The translations under genes were made by a program, and so were the position numbers. Shown here piece after piece: positions 31,718-41,779 of a stretch of DNA of 64,000 nucleotides. The stretch covers positions 496,001 to 560,000 of the forward strand of contig VWVY01000001.1 of the NCBI GenBank assembly GCA_009846685.1, in the 5' to 3' direction. The notes under the pieces are model-generated. The model worked only from the letters and a program-made list of their open reading frames with translations, was not told the DNA's origin and made no database searches. The first letter of the stretch is position 1; the number at the start of each line of letters is the position of its first letter. The DNA comes from Rhizobiales bacterium SYSU XM002 (GTDB lineage Bacteria > Pseudomonadota > Alphaproteobacteria > Rhizobiales > Beijerinckiaceae).

Positions 31718-32541
31718 CCGCGCTTTTCCTGCTCCTTGGCCTCGTCCCAGAGCGCGTCCATTTCAGAAAGATCGGTCTGGGAAAAATCGCGTCCAGCCGA
31801 TTCCAGCGCTCGCTCGATATGGGCGAAGCGACGCCTGAACTTGGCGTTCGTGCCTTCGAGCGCGGCTTCCGGGTCGATATCGGCATGGCGCGCGAGATTG
31901 GCGATGACGAACAGCATGTCGCCGATCTCATCCTTCAGCGCCGCCGTGTCGCCCTGATCGAGAACCTCCTCGACCTCGGCGATCTCCTCCCGCAGCTTGG
32001 CGAGCACAGCCTTCGGGTCGTTCCAGTCGAAGCCGACAGCGCCCGCCTTCTGCTGGAGCTTCACGGCTTTCTTGAGCGCGGGCATGGCGACCGGTACGCC
32101 GTCGAGCAGGCTTTTTCGGGCCGGAGCTAGCCCGCTCGCCGCCTTGCGGGTCGCTTTCTCGGCGCGCTCCTCGGCTTTTATCGCCTCCCAGAGTTCCTTG
32201 ACCTCGCCGGGGTTGCCGGCCGAGCGATCGCCGAACACATGCGGATGGCGGCGGATCAGCTTCGTCGTGATCGCCTCGACGACATCGGGAAACGCGAAAT
32301 ACCCCGCTTCCTCGGCCATCTGCGCATGAAAGGCGACCTGCAGCAAGAGATCGCCGAGTTCGTCGCAGAGATCCACCAAGTCGCCGCGTTCAATCGCATC
32401 GGCGACCTCGCAGGCCTCCTCGATCGTATAGGGCGCGATGGTCGAGAAATCCTGTTTCAGGTCCCACGGGCAGCCCGTCTCCGGGTCGCGCAGCGCGGCC
32501 ATGATCTCAAGCAGGCGAGAAATCTCCCGCGAGGGTTTCAT
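31714..32541 (-). CDS. mazG: Nucleoside triphosphate pyrophosphohydrolase MazG
   Basis: Hydrolyses non-canonical or excess NTPs to NMP and pyrophosphate, a housecleaning role. The 275-residue protein shows [16 protein letters not shown], then the first metal-binding set [11 protein letters not shown] with [15 protein letters not shown], and the RRHPHVFGD stretch. A second MazG repeat follows (residues about 170-260) with EEIAEVEE and [16 protein letters not shown], as in E. coli MazG. Its 5' end overlaps the 3' end of the LysR gene by 35 bases on the same strand. Confidence 0.95.
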   Translation of the reverse strand: MKPSREISRLLEIMAALRDPETGCPWDLKQDFSTIAPYTIEEACEVADAIERGDLVDLCDELGDLLLQVAFHAQMAEEAGYFAFPDVVEAITTKLIRRHPHVFGDRSAGNPGEVKELWEAIKAEERAEKATRKAASGLAPARKSLLDGVPVAMPALKKAVKLQQKAGAVGFDWNDPKAVLAKLREEIAEVEEVLDQGDTAALKDEIGDMLFVIANLARHADIDPEAALEGTNAKFRRRFAHIERALESAGRDFSQTDLSEMDALWDEAKEQEKRG

Positions 32542-33499
32542 GCTGCGCCTCTCCGTTGCCGATCGCGTGGGTCAAGCCGGGCCACCCGCGGGGCCGCGAC
32601 GGACCAATGTCAGCAATCACCTCGTCGAGGCAAGAGAGGAAGGCATCGATAATCACAGGAAGCCGTCGTCCGGCGAGCACCTGCACCTGAATCGATCGTT
32701 GATCGAGGATCGGATGCGCGATCGGCAACGCGACAAGCCGCCCTTCGCGGACGATATTCGCCATTGTCAGGTAACTCGCGACAGAAATGCCCCGCCCGGA
32801 GAGCGTGAGATGACGGATCATCGCCGAACTGTTGGCGATGGCGGTCGGGCGGATGGCGATACCCTCGTGCGCGCAGGCCATATCGAACAACTGCCGCACG
32901 GTCGTGTCCTGATCCATCAGGAACATCGGCACCTCGGCAAGATCCCTGATCGACAGGTCACGGCCAAGTTGGGCAAGCGGGTGATCGGGCACCGCGAAAG
33001 CGAGGATCGAGCCGTCGAGCCGGCGGACGACCCGGATTTCCGGCTCCGGCGCCAATGCGAAGGTCACGCCGAGGTCAACCTCGCCCGAGCGAACGCGCTG
33101 GCTCACGCGCCGCGTACCCGGAATGCCGAGCCGCACCTGCACGCCGGGATGGCGGCGGTGCAGCCGCGCCACGGTTTCGGGGATCACATACTGCGAGAGC
33201 CCCTCAACCGTATCGACCCGCAACACCGCGCTCTCCTGCCCGGAAAGGCGACGGATATCGGCGGCGACGCGCTCCGATTCCATCTCCTGCCGCCGGGCAT
33301 GGTTGGCGAGAATCTCCCCGGCCGGCGTCAAACGCATCCCGCGCGCATGGCGTTGGAAGAGGGGGGTGCCGATCTCGTTCTCGAGCCCGGCGATCTGGCG
33401 CGAAATCGCGGAACCCGCGACATGCAGCGCCTGCGCCGCCGCCTGTACCGAGCCGGCCCGTGCAACAGCAGCGAAATACTTCAGGGCCGTGCTGTCCAT
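32507..33499 (-). CDS. LysR-type transcriptional regulator
   Basis: A 330-residue regulator with an N-terminal winged helix-turn-helix (about residues 3-62: LKYFAAVARAGSVQAAAQAL, then SRQIAGLENEIGTPLF) and a periplasmic-binding-like effector domain. It is divergent from the peptide ABC importer operon and probably controls it, with the usual autoregulation through the 168-base intergenic region. ATG 33499 gives the usual LysR N terminus; the frame is open about 15 codons further. The effector is unknown, possibly a peptide or its hydrolysis product. Confidence 0.9.
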   Translation of the reverse strand: MDSTALKYFAAVARAGSVQAAAQALHVAGSAISRQIAGLENEIGTPLFQRHARGMRLTPAGEILANHARRQEMESERVAADIRRLSGQESAVLRVDTVEGLSQYVIPETVARLHRRHPGVQVRLGIPGTRRVSQRVRSGEVDLGVTFALAPEPEIRVVRRLDGSILAFAVPDHPLAQLGRDLSIRDLAEVPMFLMDQDTTVRQLFDMACAHEGIAIRPTAIANSSAMIRHLTLSGRGISVASYLTMANIVREGRLVALPIAHPILDQRSIQVQVLAGRRLPVIIDAFLSCLDEVIADIGPSRPRGWPGLTHAIGNGEAQHETLAGDFSPA

Positions 33500-33529
33500 G
33501 AATTGCGCACCTTGATGACGGTTCTTGCA

Positions 33530-33581
33530 TTGCCATTTAGGCAACGAAACGATCTAAACATTCTTATTGTGGCATGGCAAT
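33530..33581. promoter_or_regulatory. Candidate LysR operator sites
   Basis: TTGCC-ATTTA-GGCAA at 33530-33544 is a perfect dyad that contains the LysR consensus T-N11-A (33531-33543). A second imperfect site, ATTG-TGGCATGG-CAAT, is at 33566-33581 with the same ends. Both lie between the LysR start and the importer operon, where a LysR protein would bind. The sites are seen in the sequence; their use by this regulator is inferred. Confidence 0.5.
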
Positions 33582-33667
33582 CGCCGGTGCAGTCTCTCCA
33601 AAGGTCGTAGATCGGGTTGAGAAAACGGCTTCAGCCGCCCTCGGTCGAAACAAAACGGGAGATGTCG

Positions 33668-35206
33668 ATGCGAATGCTGAAATCCGCCATTGCGAAATCC
33701 GGTGTTACTGCCGCTGCTTTGCTGCTCGGGCTTCTCGGCTCGGCCGAGGCCGGCAAGAAGGACGATACGATCCGCTTTGCCTACGAGCAGGTACCCGAAA
33801 GCATCGACCCCTACTTCAACAACGTCCGCATCGGTGTGATCCTCGGCCAACTGGCATGGGATACCCTGATCCATCGCGACCCCATCTCGAACGAATACAA
33901 GGGCCAGATGGCGAAGAGCTGGAAATGGCTCGACGACAAGACCATCGAGTTCGAGCTACGCGAGGGGATCAAGTTCCACAACGGCGAGGAATTCGATGCC
34001 GATGACGTCGTCTACACGATGAACTTCGTCTCGAAGGCCGAGAACAAGGTCGTGACGCAGACGAACGTCAACTGGATCGCTGGCGCCGAGAAGGTGGACA
34101 AGTTCAAGGTCCGCATCAAGCTCAAGCGCAACTTCCCGGCCGCAATCGAATATCTTGCCGGCCCGGTGGTGATCCATCCGAACGAGTATTACGAGAAGGC
34201 TGGCCCCAAGGGCATGAACGAGAAGCCCGTCGGCTCCGGCCCCTACAAGATCGTCGAGCATATCGCCGGCAAGTCCGTGAAGCTCGTCGCCAATCCCGAT
34301 TACCACAAGGACCTCGGCAAGGGCGTGCCGAAGATCAAGAACCTCGAGATCCGCTTCCTGCCGGACCGGCAGACGCAGGTCGCCGAGGTCATGGCCGAGA
34401 ACCTCGATTTCATCATGGGCGTTCCGGTCGATCAGGCGCTCGGGCTCAAGGCTGTCCCGCATCTGACGGTGCAGGAAGGCGAGACGATGCGTATCGTCTT
34501 CATCAACTTCAATACGCTTGAAAATGGCCCCGAGCCGGCGCTGCGTGACGTCCGCGTCCGTCAGGCGATCGCGCACGCCGTGCCGCGCGAACAGATGGTG
34601 AAGGAACTCGTCGGCGAGAAGGCGCGCATCATCAATGCCGTCTGCTTCCCGACGCAGTTCGGTTGCGACGATTCCAAGGCGCCGCGCTACGCCTATGATC
34701 CCGCGAAAGCCCGCGCGCTGATGAAAGACGCCGGGTATGGCGGCGACAAGAAGATCACGGTCGATATTTACGCCTATCGCGAGCGCAACCAGAGCGAGGC
34801 GATGATCGGCGCGCTGCGGAGCATCGGCATCACCGCGAACCTCAAGTTCATGCAATACGCGGCGATGCGCGAGCAGATTCGCGCCGGCAAGGTGGCGATG
34901 GCGCACCAGACCTGGGGCTCGTTCTCGGTCAACGACGTATCGGCCTCGACACCGGTCTACTTCAAGTTCCTGGCCGACGATACGGCGCGTGACCCGGAAG
35001 TGCGGGACCTCCTTGAAAAGGGCGATTCCTCGGTCGATCCGGCAACGCGCAAGGAGGCCTATGCCAAGGCGCTCGGTCTTATTCAGGAGCGCGCGCTGGC
35101 CGTGCCGCTCTACTCGCTGACGACACATTATGTCGCCAATGGCGCGCTCAAGTTCGAGACCTATCCGGACGAGATCCCGCGCTTCTGGGAAATGACCTGG
35201 AAGTAA
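33668..35206 (+). CDS. ABC transporter substrate-binding protein, peptide/nickel (SBP_bac_5) family
   Basis: A 512-residue periplasmic receptor with a signal peptide (MLKSAIAKSGVTAAALLLGLLG). It shows the family-5 markers SIDPYFNNVRIG, LREGIKFHNGEEFDADDVVYT and GSGPYKIVEH, and the RVRQAIAHAVPREQ region. It captures peptides or similar cationic molecules for the permeases that follow. ATG 33668 lies seven bases after GGGAG; ATG 33662 is a close alternative. A strong hairpin follows the stop, so this gene is probably expressed above the rest of the operon. Confidence 0.92.
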   Translation: MRMLKSAIAKSGVTAAALLLGLLGSAEAGKKDDTIRFAYEQVPESIDPYFNNVRIGVILGQLAWDTLIHRDPISNEYKGQMAKSWKWLDDKTIEFELREGIKFHNGEEFDADDVVYTMNFVSKAENKVVTQTNVNWIAGAEKVDKFKVRIKLKRNFPAAIEYLAGPVVIHPNEYYEKAGPKGMNEKPVGSGPYKIVEHIAGKSVKLVANPDYHKDLGKGVPKIKNLEIRFLPDRQTQVAEVMAENLDFIMGVPVDQALGLKAVPHLTVQEGETMRIVFINFNTLENGPEPALRDVRVRQAIAHAVPREQMVKELVGEKARIINAVCFPTQFGCDDSKAPRYAYDPAKARALMKDAGYGGDKKITVDIYAYRERNQSEAMIGALRSIGITANLKFMQYAAMREQIRAGKVAMAHQTWGSFSVNDVSASTPVYFKFLADDTARDPEVRDLLEKGDSSVDPATRKEAYAKALGLIQERALAVPLYSLTTHYVANGALKFETYPDEIPRFWEMTWK

Positions 35207-35210
35207 CGCT

Positions 35211-35244
35211 CTCCCCCGGGGGAGCCTGCCGGAAGGCAGGCTCC
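35211..35244 (+). terminator. Overlapping palindrome and terminator-like hairpin after the binding-protein gene
   Basis: GGAGCCTGCC (35221-35230) pairs perfectly with GGCAGGCTCC (35235-35244) around GGAA and is followed by TCTCTTT, a partial T-rich tail. The perfect palindrome CTCCCCCGGGGGAG (35211-35224) shares four bases with its 5' arm, so both structures cannot form together. The arrangement fits partial termination or mRNA 3'-end protection that keeps the binding protein in excess over the permeases. Confidence 0.65.
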
Positions 35245-35269
35245 TCTCTTTCCCGGTTAGAGGCCCGCC

Positions 35270-36187
35270 ATGTTGGGATATTGCCTGAAACGACTGGGCA
35301 CAGCGTTTCTCGTGGCCCTGTTTGTCTCCGTCCTGAGCTTCGTGCTGCTGCGCATGTCCGGCGACATCGCCATCGCGATTGCCGGAGAGGGCGCACAGAG
35401 CGCGGATATCGAGCTTGTCCGCAAGACCTACGGCCTCGATCGACCACTGATCGTGCAATACCTCGACTGGCTCGGGCAGGCGGCCCGCGGCAACTTCGGC
35501 GAATCGCTCTATTTCAAGTCGCCGGTGATGGGGATCATCGCCGACAAGATCGGCACGACGATCATCCTCTCGCTCACCTCGCTCGCCTTCGCGCTGGCCA
35601 TCGGCATTCCGCTCGGCGTGCTTTCGGCGGTCTATCAGGGCGGCCTCGTCGACCGTATCTCGCTTGCCGTCGCGGTCACGGGGCAGGCACTGCCGAACTT
35701 TTTCTTCGCGCTGGTGCTGATCATGCTGTTTTCGGTGAAGCTCCGTTGGCTCCCCGTTTCCGGCAGCGGCACCTGGGCGCATTTCGTCCTGCCGACTATT
35801 GCACTTGGCTATTATATCACCCCGCCGTTCATGCGCATCGTCCGCGCCGGCATGGTCGATGCGCTGGAGATGGATTTCGTGCGTACCGCGCGCGCCAAGG
35901 GCCTCTCGAAAGCCCGGGTCGTGCTCAAGCATGCACTCTCGAACGCGCTGGTGCCGGTGGTCGCGCTGGCAGGCGTGCAGCTCGGCCTGTTGCTCGGCGG
36001 TTCGATCGTCATCGAGACGATTTTCGCGCTCGATGGCCTCGGCTATCTCGCCTACCAGTCGATCACCCACAAGGACTTTCCGGTGACGCAGGCGATCCTG
36101 CTGATGCTCTCCGTGGCCTATGTCCTGCTGACGCTGACGGCCGATCTCATCAACGCGTGGATCGATCCGCGCATCAGCGTCCGGTGA
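35270..36187 (+). CDS. ABC transporter permease, DppB/OppB type
   Basis: A 305-residue inner-membrane permease with six predicted helices. The N-terminal MLGYCLKRLGTAFLVALFVSVLSF and the YGLDRPLIVQYLDWL loop are typical of DppB/OppB. The EAA-like coupling motif is in DFVRTARAKGLSKARVVLKHALSNAL. It forms a heterodimer with the next gene product. It follows the hairpin after the binding-protein gene and is seven bases from the second permease. Confidence 0.92.
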   Translation: MLGYCLKRLGTAFLVALFVSVLSFVLLRMSGDIAIAIAGEGAQSADIELVRKTYGLDRPLIVQYLDWLGQAARGNFGESLYFKSPVMGIIADKIGTTIILSLTSLAFALAIGIPLGVLSAVYQGGLVDRISLAVAVTGQALPNFFFALVLIMLFSVKLRWLPVSGSGTWAHFVLPTIALGYYITPPFMRIVRAGMVDALEMDFVRTARAKGLSKARVVLKHALSNALVPVVALAGVQLGLLLGGSIVIETIFALDGLGYLAYQSITHKDFPVTQAILLMLSVAYVLLTLTADLINAWIDPRISVR

Positions 36188-36194
36188 GGCGGCG

Positions 36195-37052
36195 ATGGCA
36201 ACCTTCTCCACCATCGTCAGGAAAGTGACGGCGCATCGCGGCCTGACGCTCGGCCTTGTTCTGCTGGCCGCTATCTTCGCGATGGCGATCTTCGCGCCGC
36301 TGATAGCGCCCTTCGACCCCTACGATCAGGATCTCTCGCGCCGCCTCATCCCGCCGTTCTGGAGCCCGAAGGCCAACCCGGCCCATTGGCTCGGAACCGA
36401 CAATCTGGGCCGCGACTATCTCTCGCGCCTGATCTACGGCGCGCGGATCTCGCTGCTGATCGGCTTCGCGGTGATGCTGATCTCCGGCCTGATCGGCACG
36501 CTGCTCGGCCTCATCGCCGGCTATTTCGGCGGCAAGACCGACCTTTTCATCACCTTCCTCATCACGACGCGCCTCGCGATTCCCGTCGTGCTGGTCGCGC
36601 TCGCGGTCGTCGCGATGATCGGCGGCTCGCTGACGGTTGTGATCCTCGTCCTCGGCCTCCTCAAATGGGACCGCATCGCGGTGGTGATGCGTGCCGCGAC
36701 GCAGCAGGTCCGCTCGCTCGATTACGTCGCGGCGGCGGAAGCGGCGGGGGCAAGCGTGCCGCGCATAATCCTGCGCGAGGTGTTGCCGAACGTCTTCCCG
36801 CAGCTCGTCGTCGTCGCGACTGTCGAGGCCGCCAGCGCCATCCTTCTCGAAGCGGCGCTCTCATTCCTCGGGCTCGGCGTGCAGCCGCCCTTGCCCTCAT
36901 GGGGGCTGATGATCGCAGAGGCGAAAACCATGATGTTCTTCGCCTTCTGGATGATCGCCATTCCCGGCACGCTGCTCGCCATCCTCGTTTTCGCGATCAA
37001 CCTCGTCGGCGATGGCCTACGCGACGTGATCGTGCCCAAGGGGAGGGGCTGA
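36195..37052 (+). CDS. ABC transporter permease, DppC/OppC type
   Basis: A 285-residue permease with an N-terminal helix, the loop PFDPYDQDLSRRLIPP, and LGTDNLGRDYLSRLIYGAR, the strongest DppC signature, followed by five more helices. The coupling motif lies in LDYVAAAEAAGASVPRIILREVLPNVFP. It is the partner of the preceding permease. The stop is one base before the ATP-binding gene, which supports tight co-translation. Confidence 0.92.
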   Translation: MATFSTIVRKVTAHRGLTLGLVLLAAIFAMAIFAPLIAPFDPYDQDLSRRLIPPFWSPKANPAHWLGTDNLGRDYLSRLIYGARISLLIGFAVMLISGLIGTLLGLIAGYFGGKTDLFITFLITTRLAIPVVLVALAVVAMIGGSLTVVILVLGLLKWDRIAVVMRAATQQVRSLDYVAAAEAAGASVPRIILREVLPNVFPQLVVVATVEAASAILLEAALSFLGLGVQPPLPSWGLMIAEAKTMMFFAFWMIAIPGTLLAILVFAINLVGDGLRDVIVPKGRG

Positions 37053-37053
37053 C

Positions 37054-38018
<965 letters not shown>

Positions 38019-38022
<4 letters not shown>

Positions 38023-39041
38023 CATTTGACCACACGACGACCGAACCGCTTCTCTCGATCCGCAATGTCGCCCGGCGCTTCAGCATTCCGCAGGGACTGC
38101 TCAAGCCGCCGAAGGTGCTCAACGCCGTCAACGGCATCGACCTCGACGTGGCGCCGGGCGAGATCGTCGGCATCGTCGGCGAGTCCGGTTGCGGAAAATC
38201 GACGCTCGGTCGCATTGTCACCGGGCTGATGCCGGCGAGCGAAGGCACGATTCTCCTTGGCGGGCGGGATGTCTCGACGATCCCGCGTCTTGAACTCGCA
38301 CGGCTCGTTCAGCCGATTTTCCAGGACCCGTATTCCTCGCTCAACCCGCGTCGTTCCATTGCCGGAACGGTCGCGGAGCCGTTGCATATCCACGGTATCG
38401 GCGAGAGCAGCAAGCGGTTTGAAAAGGCGGTCGAAATGCTCGATCGCGTCGGGCTGCCGAGCCGGTTCGCGAACCATTTTCCGAGCCAGCTTTCGGGCGG
38501 GCAGCGCCAGCGCGTGGCCATCGCCCGCGCACTGATCCTCAATCCGCAGCTCATTGTCTGCGACGAGCCCACTTCCGCACTCGATGTTTCTGTTCAATCA
38601 CAAATTCTCAATCTTTTGATGGAGTTGAGGCGAGATTTTAAACTGACTTATCTGTTTATTTCGCACAACCTCGCCGTCGTCGAGCACATCGCTGACCGGG
38701 TCGGCGTGATGTATCTTGGGCGCATTGCCGAGATGGCGCCGGCGCCCGATCTTTTCGCCGCTCCGCGTCACCCCTATTCGCAAGCGTTGCTCAATTCGGT
38801 GCTGACGCCCGAACCGGGGGCAGGGGTGCCGGACATCGGCCTGAGGGGCACCTTCCCCGATCCGCTGAACCCGCCGGCGGGATGCGTATTCCACCCGCGC
38901 TGCCCGCGCGAATTCGGCCCTTGCTCATCCCGGGTACCGGCCTTGCTTCCCGCCGACAGCGGGCAAGGAAGCGGGCAGGTGGCCTGTCATCTCGCCAACC
39001 CGGAATTTTCCTCGCCCACGGAGCCCCTTCATGTCGCGTGA
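38019..39041 (+). CDS. ABC transporter ATP-binding protein, DppF/OppF type
   Basis: A 340-residue ATPase and partner of the preceding gene. Walker A is GESGCGKS, the signature LSGGQRQRV, Walker B LIVCDEPTSALDVS, and the C-terminal cysteines are in GCVFHPRCPREFGPC. About 80 bases after Walker B (38585-38665) are strikingly A/T-rich compared with the rest of the gene although the protein sequence stays conserved. The end overlaps the M20 gene start by 11 bases. Confidence 0.93.
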
Positions 39042-40428
39042 ACGCGCAATTGCCTCGGCCTTCGACGAATTCGATTCCGGCCGCTTCGCCGCCGTGATGG
39101 ATCGCCGCATCGCCATTCCCACCGAGAGCCAGAATCCGGATAGAGCTGCCGACCTGAAGCGCTATCTCGACGAGGAAATGATCCCGGCGTTCAAGGCGAT
39201 GGGCTTCACGACGCGCATCCTCGAACACCCGAAGGCGCTGGCGCCGTTTCTCTATGCCGAGCGCATCGAGGGTGAGGGGCTGCCGACGATCCTTGGCTAC
39301 GGTCACGGCGATACGGTGCGAGGACTCGACGAGGGCTGGAAACCCGGCCTCTCGCCTTGGAAGCTCCAACCCGTGGGCGACCGCTGGTATGGACGCGGCG
39401 TCGTCGACAACAAGGGCCAGCATTCGATCAACATGGCAGCGCAGGCGGCTGTGATCGCGACGCGCGGCGAGCTCGGCTTCAATGCCAAGTGGATCATCGA
39501 GATGGGCGAGGAGATGGGCTCGCCCGGCCTCAAGGAGGTGTGCGAGGCAAACCGCGACCTGCTCAAGGCCGACATTCTCATCGCCTCCGATGGCCCGCGG
39601 CTTTCCGCCGCCCGGCCGACAATCTTTCTCGGCGCACGCGGCGCACTCCTTGTCGATCTCGTCATTGAGGCGCGGGAAGGGGGCCACCATTCGGGCAATT
39701 GGGGCGGCCTGCTCTCCAACCCCGGCATCCAGCTTGCCCATGCCATCGCGACGCTCGTCGGCCCCTCGGGGCAAATCCGTATCCCGGAAATGGTCCCGGC
39801 AAGCGGCATTCCCGAGAATGTCCGCACAGCGCTCGCCGATTGCACTCCCGAGCCCGGCCCGGACGATCCCGTCATCGATCATGATTGGGGCGAGCCAGGC
39901 CTCACGGCGGCGGAGAAGGTGTACGGCTGGTGCAATTTCGAGGTGCTGGCCTACGAGACCGGCAACCCCAAAACCCCGGTCAACGCCATTCCCCCGCGGG
40001 CTTTTGCGCGCTGCCAGCTCCGGCATACGGTGGGGATCGATCAGGACAAGGTGATCCCGGCGATCAAAGCGCATTTGGAACGGGCAGGGCTCGGCATGGT
40101 CGAGGTCCGCTCCGGACGCGACAACGCATTCCCCGCGACGCGGCTTGACCCTGATCACCCGTCCGTCCGCTTCGCGCTCGACTCCATCGCGCGCTCGTCC
40201 AACAAGAAACCGGCGCTTCTGCCCAATCTCGGCGGCGCGCTGCCGAACGACGTCTTCTGCGACACCCTCGGCCTCAAGACGATCTGGGTACCGCATTCCT
40301 ATCCCGGCTGCTCTCAGCACGCGCCAAACGAGCACGTACCTGCCGCATTGATCCGCGAGGCACTGGGGCTGATGGCCGGGCTCTACTGGGACATCGGCGA
40401 GACGTCGAAATCTGCACTCGGCGTGTAA
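39031..40428 (+). CDS. M20 family metallopeptidase/amidohydrolase
   Basis: A 465-residue cytoplasmic dizinc hydrolase. It shows GYGHGDTVRG (first metal His and Asp), YGRGVVDNKGQ (bridging Asp), IIEMGEEMGSPG (catalytic Glu pair) and a dimerisation region with REGGHHSGNWGG, with the last metal His in SYPGCSQHAPNEH. M20 enzymes cleave dipeptides, N-acyl amino acids or carbamoyl groups. Overlap with the importer operon suggests it hydrolyses the imported substrate. The exact substrate is not known. Confidence 0.9.
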   Translation: MSRERAIASAFDEFDSGRFAAVMDRRIAIPTESQNPDRAADLKRYLDEEMIPAFKAMGFTTRILEHPKALAPFLYAERIEGEGLPTILGYGHGDTVRGLDEGWKPGLSPWKLQPVGDRWYGRGVVDNKGQHSINMAAQAAVIATRGELGFNAKWIIEMGEEMGSPGLKEVCEANRDLLKADILIASDGPRLSAARPTIFLGARGALLVDLVIEAREGGHHSGNWGGLLSNPGIQLAHAIATLVGPSGQIRIPEMVPASGIPENVRTALADCTPEPGPDDPVIDHDWGEPGLTAAEKVYGWCNFEVLAYETGNPKTPVNAIPPRAFARCQLRHTVGIDQDKVIPAIKAHLERAGLGMVEVRSGRDNAFPATRLDPDHPSVRFALDSIARSSNKKPALLPNLGGALPNDVFCDTLGLKTIWVPHSYPGCSQHAPNEHVPAALIREALGLMAGLYWDIGETSKSALGV

Positions 40429-40431
40429 GAC

Positions 40432-41604
40432 CTAATAGGCGGCCTGATAGATCGTATAGGCGTCGGCCTCGGTCAACGCACGCGGGTTGTTGACGAGCAG
40501 CCGTGTCTGCTTCATCGCCTCGCTGGCCAGCATTCCCAGCGCATCCTCGGGGATACCGACATCGCGCAGCCGCTCCGGCACATCCAGCGCGCGGGCGAGC
40601 GCCTGGAGTTCGAGAATGAAGGCCTCAGCACGCATGTCTTCCGGCGTGTCGGAGAGCTTCGGGAACGCATCAACAGCGATTTCCGCATAGGCTTTTGCTG
40701 CAACGGGCAGGTTGAAGCGCAACACATGCGGGAGCACCAGCGCATTCGAGAGGCCGTGTGGAATATGGAAATGTCCGCCGATCGGGTAGGCGAGGGCATG
40801 GACCGCTGCCACCGGCGAATTCGCAAACGCCTGCCCTGCAAGCAGCGAGCCGAGTAGCATCCCCTCGCGTGCCGCAGCATCGCCACCGGACTGGCAAGCA
40901 GCGCGGATATTGGCGCCGAGGAGCCGCAGAGCCTCCCGCGCCAGCGCGCGCGAGATAGCGTTGTTGTTGGCCGAGGCTGAGGCATACGCCTCGATCGCGT
41001 GAACCATGGCATCGATACCCGTTGCGGCTGTTACCGGAGCCGGCAGCCCCATCGTCAGCTCGGCATCGAGAATCGCAAGGTCGGGCAGGAGCAGGGGGCT
41101 GACGATGCCCTTTTTCTCCGCGGCACCGGTCGTGATGATGGCGATGGGAGTCACTTCCGAGCCGGTTCCGGCCGTGGTCGGCACAAGTGCCAAGGGCAGG
41201 CGCGGTCCACGCGCGTTGCCAACACCGTAGGCCTCCACCAACGGCTGGTCCGAGCGGGCGATCAGCGCAATCACCTTGGCAACGTCCATCGGTGAACCAC
41301 CGCCTATAGCCAGCACTCCGGTAGCGCGGTGTGTGCGTGCAACATGAACACCGCCCAACACGTCTTCTTCGGGCGGATCGGCATGGACGTCGTCATAGAC
41401 GGCAACAGCGACCCCATGCGCCGCGAGATGGCTCTGAATGTCTGTCAGGATGCCGAGCCGGCGCAGGCCCTTGTCCGTTACAAGGAGGACCCGGTCGCCC
41501 AGAACCGGCTTTACGTAATCGGCGATGTGCCGCGTCACGCCCGCACCGGCAATAATGGATTTCGTCGTGTTGAAGGTGAACATGGGCCTGGTTTCCGTTG
41601 CCAT
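40432..41604 (-). CDS. Iron-containing alcohol dehydrogenase
   Basis: A 390-residue group III dehydrogenase. The NAD-binding GGGSPMDVAK and the TTAGTGSEVT loop are conserved, and the metal ligands are the Asp and His of ATGIDAMVHAIEAY and the histidines of HALAYPIGGHFHIPHG. Members oxidise or reduce short alcohols or aldehydes, or maleylacetate; the substrate cannot be settled here. The ATG 41604 lacks a clear ribosome site, while ATG 41583 with upstream GGAAACCAGG is an alternative. It converges with the M20 gene, three bases apart. Confidence 0.9.
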   Translation of the reverse strand: MATETRPMFTFNTTKSIIAGAGVTRHIADYVKPVLGDRVLLVTDKGLRRLGILTDIQSHLAAHGVAVAVYDDVHADPPEEDVLGGVHVARTHRATGVLAIGGGSPMDVAKVIALIARSDQPLVEAYGVGNARGPRLPLALVPTTAGTGSEVTPIAIITTGAAEKKGIVSPLLLPDLAILDAELTMGLPAPVTAATGIDAMVHAIEAYASASANNNAISRALAREALRLLGANIRAACQSGGDAAAREGMLLGSLLAGQAFANSPVAAVHALAYPIGGHFHIPHGLSNALVLPHVLRFNLPVAAKAYAEIAVDAFPKLSDTPEDMRAEAFILELQALARALDVPERLRDVGIPEDALGMLASEAMKQTRLLVNNPRALTEADAYTIYQAAY

Positions 41605-41779
41605 CTGGCACGAGGGGAAAGCGTTTCCGCAATGCGGTCAAGAGCGACCTATCGCGGCGTCAACATGATTCGCATAAGACATATTATGGAACTTACTTGC
41701 ACAGGAGACGAGAACGAAACAGCAGTTCGGCAATACTGATTTACCCTTGTTATTCAATTCGATGTGAAACGATCCTCAT
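41605..41779. other. AT-rich gap between two minus-strand genes
   Basis: A 175-base stretch between the MBL hydrolase stop and the alcohol dehydrogenase start. Positions 41690-41780 are markedly A/T-rich for this chromosome. I see no gene and no clear hairpin. It presumably carries the promoter of the alcohol dehydrogenase gene. Confidence 0.3.

Noticed and set aside
33956-36214. Long antisense open frame across the peptide-binding protein and first permease genes
   Set aside because: Shadow frame with biased composition; the plus-strand genes carry clear family motifs.
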